Of a DNA stretch of 64,000 nt, positions 43,730 through 52,816 are shown piece by piece. The stretch lies in contig JAHIRF010000004.1 in the NCBI GenBank assembly GCA_018818785.1, positions 62,001 to 126,000 of the forward strand, written 5' to 3'. A program made the translations under genes and the position numbers. How positions within the stretch are numbered: position 1 is the stretch's first letter; each line of letters starts with the position of its first letter. Below the pieces are notes generated by a model, which was not told the origin of the DNA, searched no databases, and was given only the letters and a program-made list of their open reading frames with translations. This stretch comes from Thermoplasmatota archaeon. Its GTDB lineage: Archaea; Thermoplasmatota; Thermoplasmata; UBA10834.

Positions 43730-43745
43730 CGAAAGGAGTATTAAG
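43730..43745 (+). promoter_or_regulatory. BRE/TATA promoter of the STAND regulator
   Basis: The sequence CGAAAGGAGTATTAAG combines a BRE (CGAAA) with a TATA-like box, 25-30 bases before the ATG at 43770, so the mRNA would be almost leaderless. Confidence 0.55.
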
Positions 43746-43769
43746 TAACCAATCGGTTCCCTGTCCGCA

Positions 43770-46511
43770 ATGGCACGCTTGGTTGTGTCCCAGAACGAAA
43801 GGCTGCTTATTCATCTCATGGAGTTCGACGAACACCGTGACGAGCCAGAAGTCCCACTGGCGGTCTGTCAGGAAGGCATCGCTCAGAGGTTGCAGATACA
43901 GATCCACACCGTTTCGAGAGCTCTATCATCTTTTCAGGCAGAAGGTCTTGTCAATGGGCGCCTGGCCCATGTCAGAGGTGCGCCGAGACGACGGAAGACT
44001 TATTTTCTCACTGACAAAGGTCACAAGGCCGCCCATTCAATTCGCGACCAGCTTCTAAGAGGGCGGCTTATCTTTGAGGAGAACGGGAGGACCGTCGAGA
44101 TCAGTCTTTCAGAGATATCTGACCGCCTCTCGAAAGGACGAGGGGGCGCAATACCGTTCCTCTATCTGGTGGATCATGCTTGTGAAAACGAGATACTGCG
44201 TTCGGAAACGATTATAGCCATGTATGGAGTCGGAGAGAAGGTTCGTCAATATGTCGCAATCGGAATGGGTCGTCCGATTGCAGAAATGCTCTTTGGGAGA
44301 GATGCGGAGCTCGGTCATCTGCAGGAGTGGATCGGAGACGATTCGACGCATTCCATCCTGATATCTGGCATGGCTGGGATAGGGAAGACCTCACTAGCAT
44401 CCAGGGTTTTCGAGGACCTTTCAGGGAGAAGCCATGTCTTCTGGTATTCTTTGCACACCTGGGATACAGAGGAACGCATATTATCCGTCCTGACGAGTTT
44501 CTTGAGATCTCTTGGCCGGTCAGAGGCTAGCGAGTGCGTGAGCAGAGGCTACTCCCTCGGAGACCTTTTCACTCCTCTGGTATCAGACCTCAATGGGGCT
44601 GGAGCAGTCATCTTCCTGGACGACGTTCATAAGGCTTCTGACCCACTCCAATCGCTATTGGCCGTTCTTCAGGATGCTGTTGGGGCGTCGGGTTCATCGA
44701 AGCTCGTGCTGCTATCCCGTTCGCGCCCACAATTCTATTCAAAGGCATCCACTGGCAGCTGTGAGCTCGAACTCAAGGTCATTGATGATGCGTCCGCTCG
44801 GAAGTATGCGGAGAGCGCGAAGGCGGTCGATCCGTCTCTAGTAGTGAGCATGAGCAGAGGCCATCCGCTTCTGTTGAGCCTGATGTCGAGAGGTGGGATC
44901 ACAGCTGTCGCCAAGGATCTGGTCACCTTCATAGAGCATGAGGTCTGCGCCACCCTTTCGCCAGATGAACGGTCATTGCTGGAATTGCTCTCGATATATC
45001 GTCACCCTGTCGAGGCTATCGCGATCATCGACCAGGACGATCGTGCACTTGTGAGTCTCAAGAGCAAAGGATTGATCACCGAACAAGAAACGGGCTTATG
45101 GACTCACGATTTCCTCAGAGATTTTTTCCTTTCGAGGTTGAGTCTTCAGTCGAAGCTGCTGATGCACAAGAATGCAGTGTCCTATTGCAGTCAGAACTCC
45201 GGGATAGACTGGCAACTCGAGACCCTCTTTCATCATGTGGAAGCCCGTGATTGGGACTCTGCGCTGAAATACTCTCTGGAGCATGCAATCGATATCGCTC
45301 ATGAATTCCCCGGAGAGACTCTTTCGTTGGTGTCGAGGGTTCCACTTGATGGGCTAGATGATCGGACCCGAGCCGAGACGACATTCTTACGCGGCCAACT
45401 GAAGGAGATGAGTAATGACGACTCTAGAGCTGTCGACGATTACGTTTCAGCACTCGGATTCATAACAGATGACGACGAATTCAGAGCGAGCATACTAGAG
45501 AGCCTCGGCAATCTGAAATCGCAGTTTGAAGAATGGAATGAATCATTCAAGGCGCATGAATCTGCATTGAAACTCTACGAGAAATCTAACAACATAGGGG
45601 GACAGATTCGGGAATGGTTGAACCTCGGTGGGGATTTCAGAAAGCGGCGGGAGTTTGGGAATGCTCGAGATGCATATTCGCATGCTCTGACCCTCGCGAG
45701 CAAGAAGGAAGACCGTCCCGCCCAGGCGGCATGCTTGAACAATATCGCACTTTTGGATTGGGATGAAGGGCGAATGAAGGACGCCGAAAGAAGGTTGAAG
45801 GAGTCGGTCAGTCTGGCTCATGCGGTCAAAGATCACCGCGGAGAGGCGAAAGGGCTTGAGAATCTAGCAGAATTGCTCCGAGTTCAGCTCCGCCTGTCTG
45901 AGATGACATGCCTTCTCCATGAGTCGGCCGAGGCGTTCAGACGGGCCAATGAGATCGAGGACTACAAGAGACTCTTGGCGGCATGCGCAGAATCCCTTGG
46001 TATGCAGGGAATGATCGATGATGGCATTGACTTATGCGTCACCGCATTCTCGCGGCAAGAAATCAGGAAACGGAAAGGATTGATGGGCCGGACTGCATTC
46101 GATTATGGTGACGCAGCGCTTTCATTTGCATTGATGGGATTGTTCCGTAGCTCTAGTAGCGTCAAGCGTGGTCTTGAAGAGACTAATAGATTGATGGATA
46201 TCGCAGAGTCCTTGGATGACCATAGCCTGCGCGCAAGGGGAAGGATCGAAATCGCTCTCTTCAAAGAGGAATCTGGAGACATCGAATCTGCCATCAATGA
46301 ACTCAAAACAGCAGAAGGACTCCTGCTCGCAGCAGGAGACAAGGAAGGGCTCATAGCAGTCCGGATGATCCGTGGCCGAATTGATGAAGGGCGCGGTGAA
46401 ATCCAATCCGCCAGGGAGCATTATGTGAATGCCGCGAGGCACGCCGAGACATTGGGAAATTCTGATGCGCTTATGATTGCGAATAGGCGTCTCACGGATC
46501 TTGGCCGTTGA
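43770..46511 (+). CDS. HTH-STAND NTPase-TPR regulator
   Basis: The 913-residue protein begins with a winged helix (residues ~10-85; EGIAQRLQIQIHTVSRALSSFQAEGLV is the recognition region), followed by a linker and an AAA/STAND NTPase domain with Walker A GMAGIGKTS (~200) and Walker B VIFLDDVH (~290), an arginine-finger-like LLSRSRP, and a second helical/winged segment. From about residue 500 to the end are TPR-like helical repeats (for example ALGNLKSQFEEWNESFKAHESALKLYEK in blocks). STAND proteins act as ligand-triggered switches that oligomerise. The divergent surface protein gene is its nearest candidate target. Confidence 0.87.
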   Translation: MARLVVSQNERLLIHLMEFDEHRDEPEVPLAVCQEGIAQRLQIQIHTVSRALSSFQAEGLVNGRLAHVRGAPRRRKTYFLTDKGHKAAHSIRDQLLRGRLIFEENGRTVEISLSEISDRLSKGRGGAIPFLYLVDHACENEILRSETIIAMYGVGEKVRQYVAIGMGRPIAEMLFGRDAELGHLQEWIGDDSTHSILISGMAGIGKTSLASRVFEDLSGRSHVFWYSLHTWDTEERILSVLTSFLRSLGRSEASECVSRGYSLGDLFTPLVSDLNGAGAVIFLDDVHKASDPLQSLLAVLQDAVGASGSSKLVLLSRSRPQFYSKASTGSCELELKVIDDASARKYAESAKAVDPSLVVSMSRGHPLLLSLMSRGGITAVAKDLVTFIEHEVCATLSPDERSLLELLSIYRHPVEAIAIIDQDDRALVSLKSKGLITEQETGLWTHDFLRDFFLSRLSLQSKLLMHKNAVSYCSQNSGIDWQLETLFHHVEARDWDSALKYSLEHAIDIAHEFPGETLSLVSRVPLDGLDDRTRAETTFLRGQLKEMSNDDSRAVDDYVSALGFITDDDEFRASILESLGNLKSQFEEWNESFKAHESALKLYEKSNNIGGQIREWLNLGGDFRKRREFGNARDAYSHALTLASKKEDRPAQAACLNNIALLDWDEGRMKDAERRLKESVSLAHAVKDHRGEAKGLENLAELLRVQLRLSEMTCLLHESAEAFRRANEIEDYKRLLAACAESLGMQGMIDDGIDLCVTAFSRQEIRKRKGLMGRTAFDYGDAALSFALMGLFRSSSSVKRGLEETNRLMDIAESLDDHSLRARGRIEIALFKEESGDIESAINELKTAEGLLLAAGDKEGLIAVRMIRGRIDEGRGEIQSAREHYVNAARHAETLGNSDALMIANRRLTDLGR

Positions 46512-46540
46512 TGCTGTTGTGTTCTGTCATGCAGCACCGA

Positions 46541-47446
46541 TCATCTGAGCAGGTACTCCGACATTCCGTACCCCATCTTCTCTCCCATATCATACTTCGC
46601 AAGCGCCTCGAAAGTCTTCGATCCCTCCGCGTCATCAGCGTTCGCGGAGGGCAGCTCCAAGTTCTTCACGACTCTGCCGGTCACGATGAATATCTGTCCA
46701 TCCCTGCCATTCAGTGACAACCTGAATGATCGCGGCTTCCTCCCGATATGATAGTCAGTATCAATCTTGGCCGAAGTGATCGGGATGTTCTTTCCGTCAT
46801 CATACACGAACCCCGCATCGATTTCGGAATCGCCCATCGTCAGTTTGGATACATTCAGAGCGCATTCCTCCGAGAACTGACAATTGAGCCACTTCCAAGA
46901 CGTCAACTCGGTCGTGTCCCGGACCCCCCAAGTCTGATATCTTCCGCCAAGTGCAACGATGTCAAGTTCGTCGAGTCCGATGGAGAGTCTCCCCGTAATC
47001 TTGCCGAACTGTTCGGTGTGTCCGTCGGAGCGACTGTCTCTTCTCTCCGTGACCCCATCTAGAGCACATTCCCTGTAATCGAAGATATCATTCAGACCGT
47101 CGAATTTGAGGTTCATCTCGACCTGTGACTGTCTGAGTTTGCTGCCTGCAGTCCTCGTCATTGTTCCAGCATGCGTGAGGGTCCAATTCTTATCCGGTGT
47201 TATCTGCTCGAACCGTAGGTTCCTCGCCGCAAGCTCCTTTTTGTCAAAATCAAGCTTGTGCCTCGAGCTGACAACGGAACCATCTGGCATCGTGAAGAAA
47301 CAGGCCATCATCTTCTCTTTTCGATTCGGCAACAGCACTATTCTCATTAATCCGCAGATATCGTTCTTTCTGTCGTAGAAGTTGAAATAGTGAGTCTCAT
47401 TCCAGTCTGGATGATCCCCGAAAGCGTGTATGATATCTGTCCCCAT
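46541..47446 (-). CDS. DUF7064/7065-like (AttH-type) beta-rich protein
   Basis: The 301-residue protein has features of the AttH/CrtC-like double-lipocalin superfamily, as in the DUF7064/DUF7065 proteins: HYFNFYDRKNDICGLMRIVLLPNRKEKMMACFF near the start and a series of Trp-Gly and beta-strand motifs (TWGVRDTTELTSWKWLNCQFSE, ~195). It has no signal peptide or membrane helix. The function of this group is unknown. The ATG at 47446 has GGAG upstream. It converges on the STAND regulator, 29 bases apart. Confidence 0.6.
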   Translation of the reverse strand: MGTDIIHAFGDHPDWNETHYFNFYDRKNDICGLMRIVLLPNRKEKMMACFFTMPDGSVVSSRHKLDFDKKELAARNLRFEQITPDKNWTLTHAGTMTRTAGSKLRQSQVEMNLKFDGLNDIFDYRECALDGVTERRDSRSDGHTEQFGKITGRLSIGLDELDIVALGGRYQTWGVRDTTELTSWKWLNCQFSEECALNVSKLTMGDSEIDAGFVYDDGKNIPITSAKIDTDYHIGRKPRSFRLSLNGRDGQIFIVTGRVVKNLELPSANADDAEGSKTFEALAKYDMGEKMGYGMSEYLLR

Positions 47447-47516
47447 CTGATCGACTCCTCGCTGCACGTGCTGACTCTGTGTGATTACCTTACACGAGCT
47501 ATGGTATCGAGTTCGG

Positions 47517-47987
47517 TCATTCCCATTGCTCTGCGCTGAGTTTGAGGATATCAAGGCCGTTCAATTCTTGGACGAGTTTGTCCTGATTATCGACGACGGG
47601 CAGATCGTTGAGGTGGTTCTCCACCATGAGTTTGGTCACATTGACCAACAGTTCGTCCTTTCGCACTCTGATTGGCTTCGCCATGACGTCGTGTACCTTG
47701 TCGTTGGACATCTCCGCAAGCATCCTCAGGAACGAAGTCATGCCTGTCTCTCTGACCCCCATCCTATACCCCGCATGTCTCAGCAGCGTCTCGAGGGTTA
47801 TGGTTCCAACCAGCGTGTCCTTGTCGTCCACAACATACACTTTCCTTGTTTCGCTGTCCTTGACTATAGCCAGAACAGCGTCCCGCAGGCTCGCATCTGA
47901 ACGAACCTTTGCGGGCTCGACGACCTTCCCTGACTTATCCAGGACATCAGAGACTCTGATGTCTTTTATCGGCTTATCCAAAGACAT
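47517..47987 (-). CDS. two-CBS-domain protein
   Basis: The 156-residue protein is made of two CBS domains (residues ~10-75: VRSDASLRDAVLAIVKDSETRKVYVVDDKDTLVGTITLETLL; and ~95-155: VRKDELLVNVTKLMVENHLNDLPVVDN). CBS pairs usually bind adenine nucleotides and act as sensors. The ATG at 47987 lies 9 bases after GGAGG. It follows the MscS-like channel gene by 19 bases, so it may control or accompany that channel. Confidence 0.9.
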   Translation of the reverse strand: MSLDKPIKDIRVSDVLDKSGKVVEPAKVRSDASLRDAVLAIVKDSETRKVYVVDDKDTLVGTITLETLLRHAGYRMGVRETGMTSFLRMLAEMSNDKVHDVMAKPIRVRKDELLVNVTKLMVENHLNDLPVVDNQDKLVQELNGLDILKLSAEQWE

Positions 47988-48006
47988 TTGCACAATCCTC
48001 CAGCAT

Positions 48007-49557
48007 TCAGTTTTCCTCCTTCTTCAAATGAACCACTCTCTGCGGGAACGGGATCTCTATTCCAGCTTCATTCAGTTTGAGATATATCTCCTCGATCAAC
48101 CTATCCTTCGCTGCCATTCTCTTGCTGTTGTCGTTGATCCAACACAGGACCTTGAACACGAGAGCCGAATCACCCATGGAATCGAACAGGATCAATGGTT
48201 TCCTGTCATCTCTCGTGAGTAGCGAGTAGGGGCTGGCTTCTATGGCTTTCGTGATGGCCGTCCGGACTTCATTTGGATTGGATCCATAGCCGACTCCAAC
48301 ATCCACATTCACCCTCGCAGGATCGTTGACATTGCTGACTCTCACGATCTTCTCATTGACCAGCTTGTTATTCGGTATGCTGATCATGGTCGCATCGGAG
48401 AATCTGTACAGGCGCGTGGTGCGTAGCCCTATCCTCCTGACGTCGCACCAATCTCCATCGGACAGTATTATCATGTCCCCTTCTGCAAATGGTCTGTCCA
48501 GAAGGAGGAAGACGCCGCTGAAGAAGTTCGAAATGGTCTCCTGGGCTGCGTATGCCAACACCATGGATATGACGACACCGCCCGCTACGAACATCGTTAG
48601 GTCAACGCTCAGGACGTTGAGCGCGTAACCCAGAGCTGCGATGCCAATGACGACGACTCCGACCTTCTCTACTACTGGGATCAGGACATCGTCTATCTTG
48701 CTGGCAGTCTTTTTCGCGATCATCTTGCCATAGTATACGAGAATCTGTTTGAACAGCTTGTATGCCAGATAGAATATGACGAGGACTATGACGACTCCGT
48801 ACAGAGTAAGGACAAGGTCGCGTATACCGATCGGAATGTGCATGTGCAATGCGTCTAGGGACTGGACTACTCCATAAGCGAACACTAACAGCAGGGCGGG
48901 GGTCCTGATTATTCCGAGGATGATGTCATCCAACATCGATGCCGTCCTTCGGGTCATGGCCAGAGCGATACCGTCCATGGTATAGGCGATTCCGAAGGCG
49001 ATTGCAAGCCAGATGATCACATCGAGCAAGAAGACGCCCCATTCGTTATCCAGTGGGTCTGGGAGTGGATTCTCGAAATATCCGAGGACCTTGTTCGCGC
49101 TTGCGAACGCACCTATGATCTCAGTGTAGGCGTTATCTGACGAGATCTGAACGAGATACCCCTCCTCGTATACTCTGAACACCACTGTGAGATTCGAATC
49201 CAGATCTCCGCGCTCCAAAGGCGCGTGCACGGTGGCGGTGATTGTGGTCAGTTCATCTGTTTCGAGCAGAACTGAAGAGGTGCTCAGGTCTGCGGTCCAT
49301 CCTTCATTTGCTATGCTCGCTTCGATCTCTATCGTGAGATTGGCACCAGAATCGACGTTCCTTATCGTCCAGTTGTAGAGTACGCTCTCTCCTGCGTGGA
49401 CCTCTTTAGCGTAACTGTCGATTTCTATTATCTGCATGAATTCGGGCGTTTCCCCGGAACTGCTGCTAGACAATGGACCGGTCAATACTATTGCTGCGAA
49501 AACCAGGGCTACCCATGAAATCATCAATCGGTTATGTGCTTCTGCCAAGTGGTTCAT
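48007..49557 (-). CDS. MscS-family mechanosensitive channel with N-terminal extracellular domain
   Basis: The protein has a signal peptide or first helix (residues ~12-35), a ~120-residue extracytoplasmic beta-sandwich-like domain (NWTIRNVDSGANLTIEIEASIANEGW, similar to domains in other archaeal surface proteins), several membrane helices (~185-310), the MscS pore helix (FVAGGVVISMVLAYAAQETISNFFSG, ~325) and a cytoplasmic MscS beta/alpha domain. Start choice is uncertain: GTG 49566, ATG 49557 or TTG 49548 all lie near a GGAGG. It forms an operon with the CBS protein downstream. Confidence 0.9.
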   Translation of the reverse strand: MNHLAEAHNRLMISWVALVFAAIVLTGPLSSSSSGETPEFMQIIEIDSYAKEVHAGESVLYNWTIRNVDSGANLTIEIEASIANEGWTADLSTSSVLLETDELTTITATVHAPLERGDLDSNLTVVFRVYEEGYLVQISSDNAYTEIIGAFASANKVLGYFENPLPDPLDNEWGVFLLDVIIWLAIAFGIAYTMDGIALAMTRRTASMLDDIILGIIRTPALLLVFAYGVVQSLDALHMHIPIGIRDLVLTLYGVVIVLVIFYLAYKLFKQILVYYGKMIAKKTASKIDDVLIPVVEKVGVVVIGIAALGYALNVLSVDLTMFVAGGVVISMVLAYAAQETISNFFSGVFLLLDRPFAEGDMIILSDGDWCDVRRIGLRTTRLYRFSDATMISIPNNKLVNEKIVRVSNVNDPARVNVDVGVGYGSNPNEVRTAITKAIEASPYSLLTRDDRKPLILFDSMGDSALVFKVLCWINDNSKRMAAKDRLIEEIYLKLNEAGIEIPFPQRVVHLKKEEN

Positions 49558-49657
49558 CCTCCGCACTGGCTCTGTCTATGTAAAAGAGACAACACGGAAA
49601 GACCACTTAACGGTTTTGGATGACCATGCCATGCATGACTGACCAAATCGCGGCATC

Positions 49658-50413
49658 CTATGTGCTGAACTCCCTGAAAAGGGTGCATCTCGCCCTTCCG
49701 TCGCTTATGTTGCGCTTGTAATCCGAGCACATATGGCTGAAAGGACAGTTATCCGTGCAGTCCATCTCAGTGATGTCCTGAGCATCCTCATCATCCGTAT
49801 CCTTCGCCTCTTTCCAGGGACGAGAGGCCATCATCATGCCCTGGCTCGTAGGTATGTTGGCACTGACAATGGACCGTTCGAGGTGCGCAGATTCGATTGC
49901 CTTTGTGGCTTCCTGGGATGTTTCCAAACACATGGCGAGGACTCGCCCTATATGCACGCCCATGGCTCGGATCTCCCTTTCATGTCTCATCCTGACCTGG
50001 ACCGCTCGAGACAGATTCGGGCCACTCACAAGTACATCCTCAACGGACATGGTTCTGATCTCATCTCTGATCAGATCGGTCATGATGGATCGGATGCGAT
50101 TCCTGAGGCTGCTCATCGCACTGGATCTGTGCTTTCCCGTATGTGGGTCTAATTCGAAGTCGAAGGTCGAAGCGGCGATTCTTGGATATGCTATCCTGAA
50201 AATGACCTCAACCTCTGCGCTGACGGGTTGCATGTCTTTCGATCTCGCCTTGACCTTCGCCCTGATGTCAAACGATTTGATCGGGACGGATATCACGCTA
50301 GTGGACCTTGGACGATAATGAAAATCGATCCCTCTGCCCTCACCGACGAGTTTGCCTCTGACGAATCTCATGGTATGGCTCGCACTATCTGCCCTATGAT
50401 GTCTCAGTATCAT
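49658..50413 (-). CDS. SPFH-like protein with C-terminal cysteine cluster
   Basis: Residues ~25-180 resemble an SPFH/band-7 domain (STSVISVPIKSFDIRAKVKARSKDMQPVSAEVEVIFRI, then IRDEIRTMSVEDVLVSGPNLSRAVQVRM and IGRVLAMCLETSQEATKAIESAHLERS in blocks). No membrane anchor is present, unlike most SPFH proteins. The C-terminus (~215-251) contains a cysteine set of spacing C-x3-C-x5-C-x13-C (MDCTDNCPFSHMC...ARC), which could bind an Fe-S cluster or zinc. The ATG at 50413 has AAGGTG six bases upstream. This domain combination is unfamiliar to me. Confidence 0.65.
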   Translation of the reverse strand: MILRHHRADSASHTMRFVRGKLVGEGRGIDFHYRPRSTSVISVPIKSFDIRAKVKARSKDMQPVSAEVEVIFRIAYPRIAASTFDFELDPHTGKHRSSAMSSLRNRIRSIMTDLIRDEIRTMSVEDVLVSGPNLSRAVQVRMRHEREIRAMGVHIGRVLAMCLETSQEATKAIESAHLERSIVSANIPTSQGMMMASRPWKEAKDTDDEDAQDITEMDCTDNCPFSHMCSDYKRNISDGRARCTLFREFST

Positions 50414-50805
50414 GGAAAACACCTTGCTTGGAACGCTGACTCATGATACTGGCTCCGATCTCCTACTTGATTCCCGGCCGAGCTTGCGCTGCAGGAATCC
50501 CTCTGCAGGTTTGCTTGCGAATCCTTAGCTTCACTCATGGTGAAGACCCCTCCCCCGAAGTGGACCACGACTCGGAAGTCATGGTTCTCAAGAGTTCCCT
50601 AAGTCCACTCTCTGAGTCCTGGCCCGCTCCCGATATCTGTAGACTGACCCTTAAAACTTGGCGAGCCCTGATTCGCAATGCCGTCTCATATTGTCGGGTC
50701 AAATTCCCGATACGTACAAATCTGTGCGTCCGTCAAGACATTCACGGTCAGTAATGGACAAATGCGAACCACAAGGATATTAATAATACATTGCGCATCA
50801 TATAG
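50414..50805. other. intergenic region upstream of the trp operon
   Basis: These ~390 bases separate two divergent genes. The only element I can support is the trp promoter at its right end. Plus-strand open frames here have no ribosome-binding sites and chance-like composition. Confidence 0.5.
50778..50788 (+). promoter_or_regulatory. TATA box of the trp operon
   Basis: The sequence ATATTAATAAT is a good TATA box. Transcription would begin near 50808, immediately before the leader ATG at 50811 and 75 bases before the trpE start proposed here. Confidence 0.6.
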
Positions 50806-50810
50806 TTGCA

Positions 50811-50876
50811 ATGGCGCGCAGGGGAGATTTATTTTGGCGTATCGAACCCAGACGCTCAGCCTTCGCCAGTATCTGA
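50811..50876 (+). CDS. possible trp leader peptide (21 aa)
   Basis: A short open frame starts at or next to the predicted transcription start, so it could be read as a leaderless message. It encodes 21 residues (MARRGDLFW...) with one Trp at position 9 and ends in TGA at 50874-50876, seven bases before the TTG proposed as the trpE start. It could couple trpE translation to tryptophan supply, or be chance. If trpE instead starts at TTG 50806, this frame would simply overlap the trpE N-terminus out of frame. Confidence 0.3.
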   Translation: MARRGDLFWRIEPRRSAFASI

Positions 50877-50883
50877 TTCTCAC

Positions 50884-52263
50884 TTGACCACGAGCCTGTC
50901 AATCGAGAAGGAATGCAGTCTAGATGCGATATCTGTATTCTCGTCCCTCCGATCGAGCTTTGATGGCGAGTGTTTCCTGCTCGAGTCGGTGGAAGGCACA
51001 AGGAAGAGCGCACGCTATTCGTTTGTCGGAGTTGGGCAAGTATCACAATTCAAGTCGATAGGTAACAAGATCGAGATAGGTGACCAGACTGCCACCGTTC
51101 CCGACCCGTACGGTGCGCTCCGATCGTATTTCAAATCACTCAGATCGGGTGCTTCTGAGGTCGCGCCTTTCTCGGGTGGCATGGTCGGCTACCTGGGATA
51201 TGGGATGGTGAACCAATTCGATGGCATCCCCATGCCACCTACGGAAGGAGAAGCGTTGCCTGATATGCATTTCATGGTCCCAGAGCACTTGGTGTGTCTC
51301 GATCACCTGAACGCACGGACGTTCCTTGTATCTCACGGAAGGATGGCCGACCTCAAGGATGCTCTTTCGAAGGCTCGTCCGGTTCTGCCATCCAATCTGA
51401 AGATATCGTCCGGAAGGTCATCGGTGAGCCAGACACAATTTGAGAGGATGGTCTCAACTGCAAAGGACGAGATCCTCGATGGAGAGATCTTTCAGGTAGT
51501 CCTTTCCCGCAGCACAGACTTCACCGTGGATGGCGATCCTCTCGAGATGTACCGAACGCTCCGAGCACTCAATCCTTCGCCGTACATGTTCTACCTTGAT
51601 TTCGGGAAGGTGAAGCTCCTTGGCTCTTCGCCAGAGATGTTGGTCAGACTAGAGGGGAACAGATTGACCACCCGTCCACTGGCAGGCACCAGGCCAAGGT
51701 CTCCAGACATCGAGGACGATGAGAAACTCAAGAACGAACTACTCCTCGATGAGAAGGAGCGGGCGGAGCATTTGATGTTGGTCGATCTTCATAGGAACGA
51801 TATGGGACGAGTGTCCAAGTATGGTACCGTGAAAGTGACAGAACTGATGGAGATCGAGAAGTACTCCCATGTTCAGCACATCGTAAGCAACGTAGAAAGT
51901 GAGATCAGGCCAGATGCTGATGGCTTCTCCGCGCTCCGTTCTTGTTTTCCCGCAGGCACCGTTACTGGCGCTCCCAAGATCAGAGCCATGGAGATAATAT
52001 CCGATCTGGAGGGATCGCATCGAGGACTCTATGCCGGAACCGTTGGCTACTTCGATTTCACAGGGAACATGGATTTCGCAATCACCATCCGATCGATAGT
52101 GGTCAACGGTAATCACGCGAGGCTTCAGGCAGGTGCTGGAATAGTGGCCGATTCCGTACCTGAGCGCGAGTTCGCGGAGACTGAGCACAAGATGGGTGCC
52201 GCACTGGAGGCCCTCGAATCCGGGAATCCAAGGAGGGGCGGTCATGCGCATCTTACTCGTTGA
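50884..52263 (+). CDS. trpE: anthranilate synthase component I
   Basis: TrpE makes anthranilate from chorismate. From the TTG at 50884 the protein has 459 residues and places the tryptophan-feedback motif FLLES at residue 31, as in short archaeal TrpE proteins; a TTG at 50806 in the same frame would add 26 residues. Chorismate-binding signatures include GGMVGYLGYGMVNQFD, EIFQVVLSRS, PLAGTRPR (~280), VDLHRNDMGRV (~315), FPAGTVTGAPKIRAMEII (~380) and the C-terminal LQAGAGIVADS. It overlaps trpG by 20 bases and heads trpE-G-DC-F-B-A. Confidence 0.93.
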   Translation: MTTSLSIEKECSLDAISVFSSLRSSFDGECFLLESVEGTRKSARYSFVGVGQVSQFKSIGNKIEIGDQTATVPDPYGALRSYFKSLRSGASEVAPFSGGMVGYLGYGMVNQFDGIPMPPTEGEALPDMHFMVPEHLVCLDHLNARTFLVSHGRMADLKDALSKARPVLPSNLKISSGRSSVSQTQFERMVSTAKDEILDGEIFQVVLSRSTDFTVDGDPLEMYRTLRALNPSPYMFYLDFGKVKLLGSSPEMLVRLEGNRLTTRPLAGTRPRSPDIEDDEKLKNELLLDEKERAEHLMLVDLHRNDMGRVSKYGTVKVTELMEIEKYSHVQHIVSNVESEIRPDADGFSALRSCFPAGTVTGAPKIRAMEIISDLEGSHRGLYAGTVGYFDFTGNMDFAITIRSIVVNGNHARLQAGAGIVADSVPEREFAETEHKMGAALEALESGNPRRGGHAHLTR

Positions 52264-52816
52264 TAATTACGATTCATTCGTGTACAACATCGCGCAATAC
52301 CTTGGAGAGATGGGCGCTGATGTGGATGTGGAGAGGAACGACTCAGATCGCATCGATGAGTTGACTGATGCCGCGGATGGGTTCGTCATCTCGCCAGGCC
52401 CTGGCCACCCCAGATCCACAAGGAAAAGCCTCGATATCCTGAATCAAGACGGATTCGGAAGACCCATACTCGGTGTCTGTCTTGGTCATCAGGCGATTGC
52501 ACATGTGCACGGTGGATCCGTCATTCGCGCGGACCAGGTCGTGCATGGCAAGGTCAGCAGGATAACGCATATTGAAGATCCGCTTTTCGAGGGAATACCC
52601 CAATCGTTCACTGCGACCAGATATCATTCGCTGCTGGTCGATAGAGCCACGATGCCGGAATCCTTGGCGATCCTGGCAGAGACGGAACGAGGAGAGATCA
52701 TGAGCCTCAGGGTGAAGGGAAAGCCTGTCTACGGAGTCCAATTTCATCCGGAATCCATAATGACCTCTCATGGGAAGCGCCTGCTCCATAACTTCGCAAG
52801 GATGTGCGAACGATGA
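52244..52816 (+). CDS. trpG: anthranilate synthase component II (glutamine amidotransferase)
   Basis: TrpG supplies ammonia from glutamine to TrpE. The 190-residue class I amidotransferase starts MRILLVDNYDSFVYNIAQYL, has the oxyanion/nucleophile motif GVCLGHQAI (Cys ~78) and the His-Glu pair in VQFHPESIMTSHG (~168). The ATG at 52244 follows GGAGGGGCGG and lies inside the end of trpE. Its stop overlaps the start of trpDC (ATGA). Confidence 0.95.
   Translation: MRILLVDNYDSFVYNIAQYLGEMGADVDVERNDSDRIDELTDAADGFVISPGPGHPRSTRKSLDILNQDGFGRPILGVCLGHQAIAHVHGGSVIRADQVVHGKVSRITHIEDPLFEGIPQSFTATRYHSLLVDRATMPESLAILAETERGEIMSLRVKGKPVYGVQFHPESIMTSHGKRLLHNFARMCER

Noticed and set aside
50443-50754. 103-codon plus-strand frame upstream of trpE
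   Set aside because: No Shine-Dalgarno site or promoter, and the residues look like random translation of an intergenic region.
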